In this document: one piece after another, positions 18,910 to 27,728 of the stretch
Layout of the letters: the number at the start of each line of letters is the position of its first letter
How positions within the stretch are numbered: the first letter of the stretch is position 1
Origin: Amnibacterium sp.
GTDB taxonomy: Bacteria > Actinomycetota > Actinomycetes > Actinomycetales > Microbacteriaceae
Direction: 5' to 3'
NCBI GenBank assembly: GCA_025936735.1
Contig: JAICSU010000002.1
Location: forward strand, 1 to 64,000
Length of the DNA: 64,000 nt
The notes under the pieces: model-generated
What the model saw: the letters and a program-made list of their open reading frames with translations, nothing else
The model's database searches: none
Told to the model about the DNA's origin: nothing
Made by a program: the position numbers and the translations under genes

Positions 18910-19764
18910 GTGAGGCTCGGGAACGCCGGCGGCCGCCTCCTCCTCGTCCGTGGGGAGGACCGGGGGATCGATGTGGCCGTCGCCAGCGGCGGCCGCTTCG
19001 GTCCGGACCCGCACGACGCGCTCGACCGGTGGGCCGAGTTCGCGGCCTGGGCGGCCGCCTGCACCGCGGAACCGGACGTGACGTTCACGCCCGCCGAGCT
19101 GGGACCGCCCGTCCCGCGCCCCGCGCAGGTGTTCGCGATCGGGATCAACTACCGGGAGCATGCGGACGAGGCGGGCTACCCGCCCGCGAGCATGCCGGTC
19201 ACCTTCACCAAGTTCCCGACCTGCCTCACGGGCCCGGACGCGGTCGTCGAGCTGCCCACGCCGACCGTCGACTGGGAGGTCGAGCTCGTCGTGGCGATCG
19301 GACTCCGCGCGGAGCGGGTCGGACGGGCGGACGCCTGGGCGCACGTCGCGGGCCTGACCGTCGGCCAGGACCTCTCCGAGCGCACCAGCCAGCTCGAGGG
19401 CACGCGACCGCAGTTCAGCCTCGCGAAGTCGTATCCGGGCTTCGGCCCCACCGGCCCGTGGCTCGTGACGCCCGACGAGCTCGACGACCCCGCTGATCTC
19501 GCGATCTCCTGCTCCCTCGGCGACGAGGTCCTGCAGGAGAGCCGCACCTCGCGGATGATCTACGACATCCCCGAGCTGATCGCGCGCCTCTCGGCGGTCT
19601 GCCCGCTGCTCCCCGGGGACCTGATCTTCACCGGCACCCCCTCCGGGATCGGCAACGCCCGCACGCCGAAGCGCTTCCTCGTCGGCGGCGACGTGCTCAC
19701 CACGACCATCGAGGGGCTCGGATCGCTCCGCACGCGGTTCACCGGCCCGAGGGAGGCGGCATGA
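18910..19764 (+). CDS. Fumarylacetoacetate hydrolase (FAH)-family protein (second paralogue)
   Basis: VFAIGINYREHADEAGY, VDWEVELVVAIG, GLTVGQDLSERTSQLEG, FSLAKSYPGFGPTGPWLVTPDE, GDLIFTGTPSGIG. Confidence 0.87.
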   Translation: MRLGNAGGRLLLVRGEDRGIDVAVASGGRFGPDPHDALDRWAEFAAWAAACTAEPDVTFTPAELGPPVPRPAQVFAIGINYREHADEAGYPPASMPVTFTKFPTCLTGPDAVVELPTPTVDWEVELVVAIGLRAERVGRADAWAHVAGLTVGQDLSERTSQLEGTRPQFSLAKSYPGFGPTGPWLVTPDELDDPADLAISCSLGDEVLQESRTSRMIYDIPELIARLSAVCPLLPGDLIFTGTPSGIGNARTPKRFLVGGDVLTTTIEGLGSLRTRFTGPREAA

Positions 19765-20660
19765 GCGAGCCGTACGACCTGGCGCTGCGCGCCCCGGACC
19801 ACGACTTCCGGATCCGCGTGTACCCGGCCGCCGAGCCGACCGGCGCTGCGCTCGTCTGGCTGCACGGGGGCGCGTTCATGTTCGGCACGATCGACATGCC
19901 GGAGGCGGACGAGGTCGCTCGGCGGCTCGCCGCGCTCGGGGTGCCGGTCGTCTCCGTCGACTACACCCTCGCGCCGCTCGCCGCGCTGCCCGAGTACCCG
20001 GAGGACCCGCCGGAGGGCATGCCGTCGCCGGAGCAGATCCGGGCGGAGCTCGCCGCCGCCGGCCCGCGGGCCCGCTTCCCCGTGGCGTCGCTGCAGACCG
20101 TCGCCGCCTTCGACTGGGCCGTCGAGCACGCCGCCCAGCTGGGCGCCGATCCGAGCCGGATCGCGCTCGGCGGCGCCAGCGCGGGCGGCAACCTCGCGGC
20201 CGGGGCCGCCGTACGGCTGCGCGACCGCGGCGACGCTGCGCCGGTCGTCCTGCTGCTCGCCTACCCGGTGCTCCACCGCGTCCTGCCCGACGCGGACGAG
20301 GAGCTGCTCGGCCTGCTCGAGGGGCTTCCCGAGCCGCTCACCTTTCCGCCGGACGAGGTGCGGGCGTTGAACCTGAATTATGTGGGGGACGAGGAGCTCC
20401 TCGTAGACCCGGCCGCCTTCCCCGCGGGTCACGACGCCCGTGGACTGCCGCGGACGGTCCTGGTGACCGCCGACAGAGACCGGCTGCGCAGCTCCGCCGA
20501 GGCTTTCGCCGCCGAGCTGGCCGTCGCCGGCGTCGACGTGGTCCTGCAGCGGGAGCACACCGCCCTGCACGGATTCCTGAACGAGGTCGGGCATCCGGCC
20601 GCCACCCGCGCGATCCGGCGGTTCGCGTCCGAGCTCGACCAGACCAGGAGCACCCCGTGA
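19761..20660 (+). CDS. Alpha/beta hydrolase (HSL-type esterase)
   Basis: ALVWLHGGAFMFG, RIALGGASAGGNLAAGAAVRLRDRG, catalytic His region HTALHGFLNEVGHP; ATGA overlap upstream. Confidence 0.85.
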   Translation: MSEPYDLALRAPDHDFRIRVYPAAEPTGAALVWLHGGAFMFGTIDMPEADEVARRLAALGVPVVSVDYTLAPLAALPEYPEDPPEGMPSPEQIRAELAAAGPRARFPVASLQTVAAFDWAVEHAAQLGADPSRIALGGASAGGNLAAGAAVRLRDRGDAAPVVLLLAYPVLHRVLPDADEELLGLLEGLPEPLTFPPDEVRALNLNYVGDEELLVDPAAFPAGHDARGLPRTVLVTADRDRLRSSAEAFAAELAVAGVDVVLQREHTALHGFLNEVGHPAATRAIRRFASELDQTRSTP

Positions 20661-21901
20661 CCGATCGACCCTTTCCCGCCGACTTCCTCTGGGGCGTGGC
20701 GACCGCCGGCCACCAGAACGAGGGCGACAACACGACCAGCGACACCTGGTTCCTCGAGCACGTGTCCCCGACGATCTTCCGGGAGCCCTCCGGGAGGGCC
20801 TGCGACGGCTGGCACCGCTGGCCGGAGGACCTGGACCTCGCGGCCGCGATGTCCCTGAACGCGTACCGGTTCTCCGTCGAGTGGGCCCGGGTGGAGCCCG
20901 AGGAGGGCCGGTTCGACGAGGCGGCGCTCGACCACTACGAGGCCCTCGTCGACGGGTGCCTCGAGCGGGAGCTGGCGCCGGTCGTCACCTTCAACCACTT
21001 CACGGCGCCCCACTGGTTCGCCGCGAAGGGCGGCATGCTCGCGGACGACGCCGCCGACCGCTTCGCCCGGTACTGCGACGCGGTGATGGCACGGTTCGGC
21101 GACCGGATCGCGTTCGCCCTCACCCTGAACGAGCCGAACCTGCCGCGGCTGCTCGCGTGGGTGCTGCCCGACGCGGTGGTCGACATCACCCGGGCCACGC
21201 TGCGAGCCGCATCGGAGGCGGCGGGGGTCCCGCGCTACCGCGCGTCGAACGTCGTGCAGCCGGAGGACTACGAGGCCATCGAGGACGGGCTGACCCGGGC
21301 GCATGTCGCGGGGAAGGCGGCGATCAAGGCGCGCCGGCCCGACCTGCCCGTCGGCTTCTCGATCGCGATGGTCGACGATGTCGCCGCGCCCGGTGGCGAG
21401 GCGCTGCGCGACCGGAAGCGGGACGAGGTCTACGGGCGCTGGCTCAACCTCGCGCGTGACGACGACTTCGTGGGCGTGCAGAACTACGAGCGGGTCGTCT
21501 ACGGCCCGGACGGTCCGGTAGCCGCGCCCGAGGGCGCGGTGCTGAACGAGATGGGCTCGGCGGTGGAGCCGGCCTCCCTCGGCGGAGCGGTGCGATACGC
21601 CCACCACAGAACGGGCGTACCCGTGTTCGTCACCGAGCACGGCGTCGGCACCGAGGACGACGCGATCCGTGTCGGCTTCCTCCGGCCGTCCCTCGACGGG
21701 CTCGCCGACGCGATGGCGGACGGCGTTCCCGTGCTGGGGTACTGCCACTGGACCCACCTCGACAACTTCGAGTGGGTCGGCGGATACGGGCCCAAGCTCG
21801 GCCTGCATGCCGTCGACCGCGCGACGTTCGAGCGCACGCCGAAACCGAGCGCCGCGGAGTACGGCCGACTCGTCGAGCAGCACCGCAGGCCCCGGACCTG
21901 A
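20657..21901 (+). CDS. GH1-family glycosidase (beta-glucosidase-like)
   Basis: FPADFLWGVATAGHQNEGDN, YRFSVEWARVEPEEG, VVTFNHFTAPHWF, FALTLNEPNLP (acid/base), VFVTEHGVGTEDD (nucleophile), GYCHWTHLDNFEW. Confidence 0.85.
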   Translation: MTDRPFPADFLWGVATAGHQNEGDNTTSDTWFLEHVSPTIFREPSGRACDGWHRWPEDLDLAAAMSLNAYRFSVEWARVEPEEGRFDEAALDHYEALVDGCLERELAPVVTFNHFTAPHWFAAKGGMLADDAADRFARYCDAVMARFGDRIAFALTLNEPNLPRLLAWVLPDAVVDITRATLRAASEAAGVPRYRASNVVQPEDYEAIEDGLTRAHVAGKAAIKARRPDLPVGFSIAMVDDVAAPGGEALRDRKRDEVYGRWLNLARDDDFVGVQNYERVVYGPDGPVAAPEGAVLNEMGSAVEPASLGGAVRYAHHRTGVPVFVTEHGVGTEDDAIRVGFLRPSLDGLADAMADGVPVLGYCHWTHLDNFEWVGGYGPKLGLHAVDRATFERTPKPSAAEYGRLVEQHRRPRT

Positions 21902-22007
21902 TCCGCGAGCCCTCGGGGCCGCGCCGGGTCCGCAGCCCTCGTTGGGGGCCGTGCGGGGAGCCGTCGGCCTCCTCAGCGTGTCGCCACGACGGCGCCACAT
22001 CCGGAGC

Positions 22008-22035
22008 GCTTTCGCATCATGAAAGCCCTTTTCAA
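22008..22035. promoter_or_regulatory. Shared operator motif, copy B (inverted orientation)
   Basis: GCTTTC-GCATCAT-GAAAGC-CC-TTTTCAA; reverse complement TTGAAAA-GGG-CTTTC-ATGATGC-GAAAG. Confidence 0.5.
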
Positions 22036-22057
22036 AAACGAGCCAACCTGGTAGAAC
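22029..22057 (+). promoter_or_regulatory. Possible promoter TTTTCA-N17-TAGAAC upstream of peptide-type ABC operon
   Basis: 17-nt spacing; weak -35 resemblance. Confidence 0.3.
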
Positions 22058-22134
22058 CGTCCGGGACATCCCGTAGCACCTCGGTGCGGCGGCACTCAGC
22101 ACACGATCTGCGCAAGGCGAAGGAGCCCATCCCC

Positions 22135-23721
22135 ATGAACCGACCCCTACCGCTTCTGGCGGAGCCGAAGCGCTCGGCCTGGTTCCGTGCCGGCGCCGCA
22201 GCGGCGATCGTCGCGATGTCCGCGGGCCTGACCGCGTGCTCGGGTGCCGGCGGTTCCGGCAGCGCCGACGCGTCCGCCACCTCGAAGGTGACCATCGGCG
22301 AGAACGCGGATGCGGCCCCGAACGGTTACGACCCGATGCTGTACTCGGCGGGACAGTTCAACTTCTTCGCCGGTCTCTACGACTCGCTCTTCGTCACGGA
22401 CGCCACGGGCGCCGTCAAGCCGAGCCTGGTCTCCTCGTTCACGAGCAGCAAGGACAACAAGACCCTCACGCTGAAGCTGCGCTCCGGTGTCAGCTTCACG
22501 GACGGCTCCAAGCTCACGGCCGCGCTCGTCAAGCAGAACCTCGATCGGCGCTCCGACTCGACGCTTGCCGCGTACGGCCAGATCTCGAAGACCGGCAGCA
22601 GCGCGATCACGAACATCGCGACGCCCGACTCCAGCACGGTGGTGATCAGCTGGGCGCAGCCGCAGGCGAACGGCGGGAGCGCCCTCGCCGACGAGCCGGG
22701 CGTCATCGTCGGCAGCAAGGGGCTCGCGAACCCCTCCTCGCTGAAGACCGCCCCCGACGGCTCCGGCCCGTACACGCTCGCCACCTCCGGGACCACGCGC
22801 GGCAGCAGCTACACGCTGACCAAGAACACGAAGGCGTGGAACGCCAAGGCGTTCCCGTACAGCACGGTGGTGTTCAAGGTCATCACCAACCCCCAGGCGC
22901 TCGCGAACGCGGTCGCATCGGGCCAGGTCGACCTCGCCGGGCAGCTGGACGGCACCACATTGGGCGTCGTCAAGGGGAAGAAGACCCTCACGCAGGTCGG
23001 CGGCACCATCGTCGGCTTCCCGGTGGCGGACAAGCTCGGCAAGACGAACCCCGCGTTCGCGAAGGTGGCCGTGCGTCAGGCGCTCAGCTACGCGATCGAC
23101 CGCGCGACGGTCGTGAAGGACCTGCACCCTGGCGCGAAGGCGACGGCGCAGCTGTTCCCGTCGACCGCCGTCGGGTTCGACCCGGCCCTGAACACCGCCT
23201 ACGCGTACAACCCCGCGAAGGCGAAGCAGCTTCTCGCGAGCGCCGGCTACCCGAACGGGTTCACGATCAAGCTCACCGTGCTCGGCTCGCCGACGAACGA
23301 CGAGATCGCCGTGCAGCAGCAGTGGGCGAAGGTCGGCGTGAAGCTCGCCTTCGTCACCGCCACCTCGACGGATGCGGTCTTCGCCGCGGCACAGACCCAG
23401 CCGCTCCTGTTCGGGCCGTTCAGCATCGGCTCCAACCCGGCCGGCTTCGTCGCGGGCGTCGTCTACGGGGGCTTCATGAACCTGCAGCACGCGACCGACC
23501 CGAAGATCCAGGCGGCGCTCGGCGGCGCGCTCGGCGCGACGGGGGCCGCCCAGAAGACAGCTCTCACGCAGCTGAACGCGGCGATCACGAACGACGGCTG
23601 GTACATCCCGATCTACGAGTCGTTCAACTACTTCGGGTACGACGCGAAGAAGGTCGCGAAGCCGGCGCTGTACGCCAACTACGGTCAGATCGTGCTCTCG
23701 AGCGTGAAGCCCGCGAGCTGA
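22135..23721 (+). CDS. ABC transporter substrate-binding protein, peptide/nickel (family 5) type, lipoprotein
   Basis: Signal with lipobox ...MSAGLTACSGAG; ENADAAPNGYDPMLYSAGQFNFFAGLYDSLFVTD...; SBP_bac_5 family. Confidence 0.87.
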   Translation: MNRPLPLLAEPKRSAWFRAGAAAAIVAMSAGLTACSGAGGSGSADASATSKVTIGENADAAPNGYDPMLYSAGQFNFFAGLYDSLFVTDATGAVKPSLVSSFTSSKDNKTLTLKLRSGVSFTDGSKLTAALVKQNLDRRSDSTLAAYGQISKTGSSAITNIATPDSSTVVISWAQPQANGGSALADEPGVIVGSKGLANPSSLKTAPDGSGPYTLATSGTTRGSSYTLTKNTKAWNAKAFPYSTVVFKVITNPQALANAVASGQVDLAGQLDGTTLGVVKGKKTLTQVGGTIVGFPVADKLGKTNPAFAKVAVRQALSYAIDRATVVKDLHPGAKATAQLFPSTAVGFDPALNTAYAYNPAKAKQLLASAGYPNGFTIKLTVLGSPTNDEIAVQQQWAKVGVKLAFVTATSTDAVFAAAQTQPLLFGPFSIGSNPAGFVAGVVYGGFMNLQHATDPKIQAALGGALGATGAAQKTALTQLNAAITNDGWYIPIYESFNYFGYDAKKVAKPALYANYGQIVLSSVKPAS

Positions 23722-23797
23722 TCCTCACCGGGGCGGTCCGCGACGCGGGCCGCCCCGTCCTCGGCGACGACGCTGAAGTAGAGAGAGGGGGGCGACG

Positions 23798-24739
23798 ATG
23801 CTCTCGTACGTGGGCCGGCGCCTCGCGCTGGCGGTCGGCACGGTTCTCGCAGCGGTGGTGATCAGCTTCCTGCTCGTCCACGCCACGCCCGGCAGCCCCG
23901 GCGCGGTGGTGCTCGGGCCGAGCGGGACCGCGGCGCAGATCGCCGCGAAGAACCACGAGCTCGGCTGGGACCGACCCCTGGTCGTGCAGTTCGCCGACTA
24001 CCTGGGCCACCTGATCCGCGGGGATCTCGGGACCTCGTTGATCGACGGTCGCTCCATCGCGGGAGACCTGGGTGCACGCCTGCCCGTCACCGCATCGATC
24101 GCCGTGCTCGCGACGCTGCTGTCCGGCGTGCTGGGCGTGGTGCTCGGGGTGACGGCGGCCGTGCGCGGCGGCGTGCTCGCCCGCGTCATCGGCACCGGCA
24201 GCGGGATCGCCCTCAGCCTGCCCGCGTTCTGGGTGGGCATCCTCTTCGTCTACGTGCTCGCCCTGCAGCTCGGCCTGCTGCCGGCGACCGGGTACGTCCC
24301 CTTCACCGAGAACCCCGTCGGATGGCTCGGCAGCCTGCTGCTGCCCGTGCTCGCCCTGACGGTCGGCGGCGCGGCGATCATCGCCCGCACCGCCGCCGCC
24401 GGGATGCGAGACGCCCTCGCGCAGGAGCACATCCGCACGCTGCGCGCGCTCGGTACCCCGACGTGGCGGATCCGCTACATCCACGCGCTGCGCTTCGCGA
24501 GCGTGCCGGTCGTCTCCGTGCTCGGCATCCAGTTCATCGGGCTCTTCGGCGGTTCGGTGATCATCGAGAACCTCTTCGCTCTGCCCGGCCTCGGGCAGGC
24601 CAGTCAGGCGGCCGTGTCCGCCCACGACTTCCCCGCCCTGATCGGGGTCGTCGTCGTCGCGACCGTCGTCGTGGTCGTCACCAACCTGCTGCTCGACCTC
24701 GTGGTCGCGGCGCTCGATCCGAAGGTCCGTACCGCATGA
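23798..24739 (+). CDS. ABC transporter permease, DppB-like
   Basis: MLSYVGRRLALAVGTVLAAVVISFLLVHATPGSPG...; LRALGTPTWRIRYIHALRFASVPVVSVLG EAA-like loop. Confidence 0.88.
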   Translation: MLSYVGRRLALAVGTVLAAVVISFLLVHATPGSPGAVVLGPSGTAAQIAAKNHELGWDRPLVVQFADYLGHLIRGDLGTSLIDGRSIAGDLGARLPVTASIAVLATLLSGVLGVVLGVTAAVRGGVLARVIGTGSGIALSLPAFWVGILFVYVLALQLGLLPATGYVPFTENPVGWLGSLLLPVLALTVGGAAIIARTAAAGMRDALAQEHIRTLRALGTPTWRIRYIHALRFASVPVVSVLGIQFIGLFGGSVIIENLFALPGLGQASQAAVSAHDFPALIGVVVVATVVVVVTNLLLDLVVAALDPKVRTA

Positions 24740-26706
24740 GCGTGCTGCCCCTCGACGTGGCCGACGAGGTCGCCACCGAACCCGCGCAGCCGTCCCGGCG
24801 TCGCCGCCCGCCCGGCTTCCTGCAGCGACCCGGCGGGCTGCTCGGTGCGGTCTGGTTGGTCCTCGTCGTGATCGCGTCGTTCACCGCGCCGCTCTGGCGT
24901 CCCTACGGCGTCGCCACGCAGGACCTCGCCCACCGGCTGGCACTGCCCTCTGCGGCGCACCTGCTCGGCACCGACCCGCTCGGCCGCGACCTGCTCAGCC
25001 GGCTCGCCACCGCGGGCGCCGAGCCGCTGCTCGCCTCCGCCGTGACGGTGCTCGTCGCGTTCGGCATCGGCCTGCCCCTCGCCCTGATCGCGGCCGAGCG
25101 CGGCCCGCGGGTCGAACGGGTCCTCAGCCGCACGACCGAGGTGTTCCTCGCCCTGCCGCTGATCATCATCCTGCTGGCGGTGATCGGCGTGATCGGTTCG
25201 CGGACCTACGTCGTCATGGCGGTGCTCGGGGTGCTCATCTCCGCCGCCGTCTACCGCATCATGCTCGGCGTCGCGCAGTCCGTGCGGCAACGGCTCTACG
25301 TCGACGCCGCCCGCGTGAACGGCCTCGGCTCGCTGCGCGTCAACCTCGTGCACGTGCTGCCGTCGATGGCGACCGTGGCCGCCGTGCAGGCGGCGCAGCT
25401 GTTCGGCATCGGCCTGCTCATCAACGCCGGGCTCTCCTTCCTCGGCTTCGGGCCGGCGGAGCCGCAGCCGAGCTGGGGCCTCATGATCCAGGACGCCAGC
25501 GCGCACGTGTACGACGACCCCTGGCTCATGGTGCCCAGCGGACTCGTGCTCTCGCTGACCGTCGTCGCGGCCAACGAGCTCGTGGACGCCATCGCCGGCA
25601 GGACGACGAAGGGGCGGGTCAGAACCCGCACGCGCCCGGTCGCCCGCGTCGCCGCCGTGGACAGGGGCGGCCGCGCGTCCGCCGCCCTCGAGGTGCGCGG
25701 CCTCACCGTCGCTGTCGACGGCGGTCCCACCCTCGTCAGCGGCGTCTCCTTCCGCGTCCAGCCCGGTCGCGTGCTCGGGTTGGTGGGCGAGTCCGGCTGC
25801 GGCAAGACCATGACCGCGCGGTCGCTGCTCGGCCTTCTGCCGGAAGGCGTGTCCGTCGCCGGAGGCGCGATCCTCTGGCAGGGGCGGGATCTCGCGGGCC
25901 TCTCGGAGCGGGAGCTGAATGCGGTCCGGGGCCGGGAGATCGCGATGATCTCGCAGGAGCCGATGGTCGCCCTCGATCCGATGTTCTCGATCGCCTACCA
26001 GCTGGTCCGGCCGCTGCGGCGGTTCCGATCGATCGGCCGCGGGGAGGCCAGGCGCGTCGCCGCGGAGCTGCTGAGCCAGGTGGGGATCGTGGACCCCGAG
26101 CGCGTGCTGCGCAGCTACCCGCACCAGCTGTCGGGCGGGATGGCGCAGCGCGTCGCGATCGCGCTCGCTCTGACCGGCCGCCCGAAGCTGCTCGTCGCGG
26201 ACGAGCCGACCACGGCGCTGGATGTGACGGTGCAGGCGGAGATCCTCAGCCTCCTGCGCGGCCTCGTGCAGGAGATCGACCTCGCGGTCGTGATCGTCAG
26301 CCACGACCTCGGCGTCGTGGCGGACATCTGCGACGACGTCGCGGTCATGTACGCCGGCGAGGTGGTCGAGTCCGGGACCGCGGCGGCGGTGCTGGACGAC
26401 GCGGCGCATCCGTACACGATGGCGCTGCTGAGGGCGAACCCGCATGTCGCCGAGGGGCATGCCGTCCCCGTTCGTCTCGCCTCCATCGCCGGCACCGTGC
26501 CCGCACCGGGGTCGTGGCCCGCCGGCTGCCGGTTCGCCGGCCGCTGCCGGTTCGCGAGCGACGCATGCCGGGTCCCGTTCGTGCCGCTGCCCGCGCACGG
26601 CGGCGGATCCGTCCTCTGCATCCGTGCCGAGGACCTCGCCCGTGAGAACGCGACGTGGGAACGGGAGCGGGCCGGCGCCGAGGTCGGCGCGGAGGTGCGG
26701 GCATGA
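24736..26706 (+). CDS. Fused DppC-like permease and DppD-like ATP-binding protein
   Basis: N-terminal HLLGTDPLGRDLLSRL, YVDAARVNGLGSLRVNLVHVLPS, LSFLGFGPAEPQPSWG; C-terminal GLVGESGCGKTMTARSLLG, LSGGMAQRVAIALAL, LLVADEPTTALDVTVQ; one uninterrupted frame. Confidence 0.88.
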   Translation: MSVLPLDVADEVATEPAQPSRRRRPPGFLQRPGGLLGAVWLVLVVIASFTAPLWRPYGVATQDLAHRLALPSAAHLLGTDPLGRDLLSRLATAGAEPLLASAVTVLVAFGIGLPLALIAAERGPRVERVLSRTTEVFLALPLIIILLAVIGVIGSRTYVVMAVLGVLISAAVYRIMLGVAQSVRQRLYVDAARVNGLGSLRVNLVHVLPSMATVAAVQAAQLFGIGLLINAGLSFLGFGPAEPQPSWGLMIQDASAHVYDDPWLMVPSGLVLSLTVVAANELVDAIAGRTTKGRVRTRTRPVARVAAVDRGGRASAALEVRGLTVAVDGGPTLVSGVSFRVQPGRVLGLVGESGCGKTMTARSLLGLLPEGVSVAGGAILWQGRDLAGLSERELNAVRGREIAMISQEPMVALDPMFSIAYQLVRPLRRFRSIGRGEARRVAAELLSQVGIVDPERVLRSYPHQLSGGMAQRVAIALALTGRPKLLVADEPTTALDVTVQAEILSLLRGLVQEIDLAVVIVSHDLGVVADICDDVAVMYAGEVVESGTAAAVLDDAAHPYTMALLRANPHVAEGHAVPVRLASIAGTVPAPGSWPAGCRFAGRCRFASDACRVPFVPLPAHGGGSVLCIRAEDLARENATWERERAGAEVGAEVRA

Positions 26707-27728
26707 GCGCGCTGGCCGCGTCCCCGGCCCCGCCGGCGCTGGAGATCCGCGACCTCGTCGTCCGCTACGGCGCGTCCCGCGCGGCCAAGCGGAACCCGCC
26801 CGCCGTCGACGGGGTCAGCTTCGACATCCGGCCGGGGGAGACCGTGGGGCTCGTCGGGGAGTCCGGCTCGGGCAAGTCGACGATCGGCAAGGCCGTCCTC
26901 GGCCTGCAGCCGCCGAGCGCGGGCACCGTGCGGCTGAACGGCCAGGACATCACGCAGTCGTCGCTGAAGCAGCGCAGGCGGCTGGCGGTCGACCTGCGGG
27001 TGGTCTTCCAGGACCCGTACTCGTCCCTGAATCCCACCCGGACGATCGGGCAGACGCTCGTCGAGCCGCTCCGCGTGCTCGGCGTGCCCTCCCGCGAAGG
27101 GGAGCGCCGGGCCCGCGAGACCCTCGAATCGGTCGGCCTGCCCGCCGACACCGTCGAGCGGTACCCGTCCCAGTTCTCCGGTGGCCAGCGGCAGCGGATC
27201 GCCATCGCGCGAGCGCTGGTCTGCGACCCGAAGGTCGTCGTGCTCGACGAGCCGGTCAGCGCGCTCGACCTCTCCACCCAGGCCACGGTGCTCAACCTCC
27301 TCGCCGACCTGCGCGACCAGCGCGACCTCGGCTTCCTCTTCATCGCCCACGACCTGGGCGTCGTCCGGTTCCTCGCGCAGCGCGTGGTCGTGCTCTACCG
27401 CGGCCAGGTCATGGAGTCGGGCTCGGTCGAGCCGGTGACGCAGGCGCCCCGGCATCCGTACACGGTCGCGCTCACCTCGGCGGCGCCGGTACCGCGGCCG
27501 GCGGAGCAGACGGCGAGGCGGCAGGCACGCGAGGCGTTGGGCTTCCGCACGGCGGGCGCCGCCGCCGGGTCCTCCACCGGCTGCCCCTTCGCCCCGCGAT
27601 GCCCGCTCGCCACCGAGGAGTGCCGGACCGAGCGGCCGCTGCTGCGTCGCGTCGAGCAGAGCCTCACCGCGTGCCACCACGCCGAGCAGGTGGCCGCGCT
27701 GACCGGGGCGGCCGGGGTGCGGCCATGA
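26703..27728 (+). CDS. ABC transporter ATP-binding protein, DppF-like
   Basis: GLVGESGSGKSTIGKAVLGLQ, FSGGQRQRIAIARALV, VVVLDEPVSALDLSTQ, C-terminal CPFAPRCPLATEECRTERP Oligo_HPY. Confidence 0.9.
   Translation: MSALAASPAPPALEIRDLVVRYGASRAAKRNPPAVDGVSFDIRPGETVGLVGESGSGKSTIGKAVLGLQPPSAGTVRLNGQDITQSSLKQRRRLAVDLRVVFQDPYSSLNPTRTIGQTLVEPLRVLGVPSREGERRARETLESVGLPADTVERYPSQFSGGQRQRIAIARALVCDPKVVVLDEPVSALDLSTQATVLNLLADLRDQRDLGFLFIAHDLGVVRFLAQRVVVLYRGQVMESGSVEPVTQAPRHPYTVALTSAAPVPRPAEQTARRQAREALGFRTAGAAAGSSTGCPFAPRCPLATEECRTERPLLRRVEQSLTACHHAEQVAALTGAAGVRP

Noticed and set aside
24604-26598. 664-aa and neighbouring long antisense ORFs in the ABC importer region
   Set aside because: Shadow ORFs of the fused permease-ATPase; G/D/H/R-rich without family signatures.
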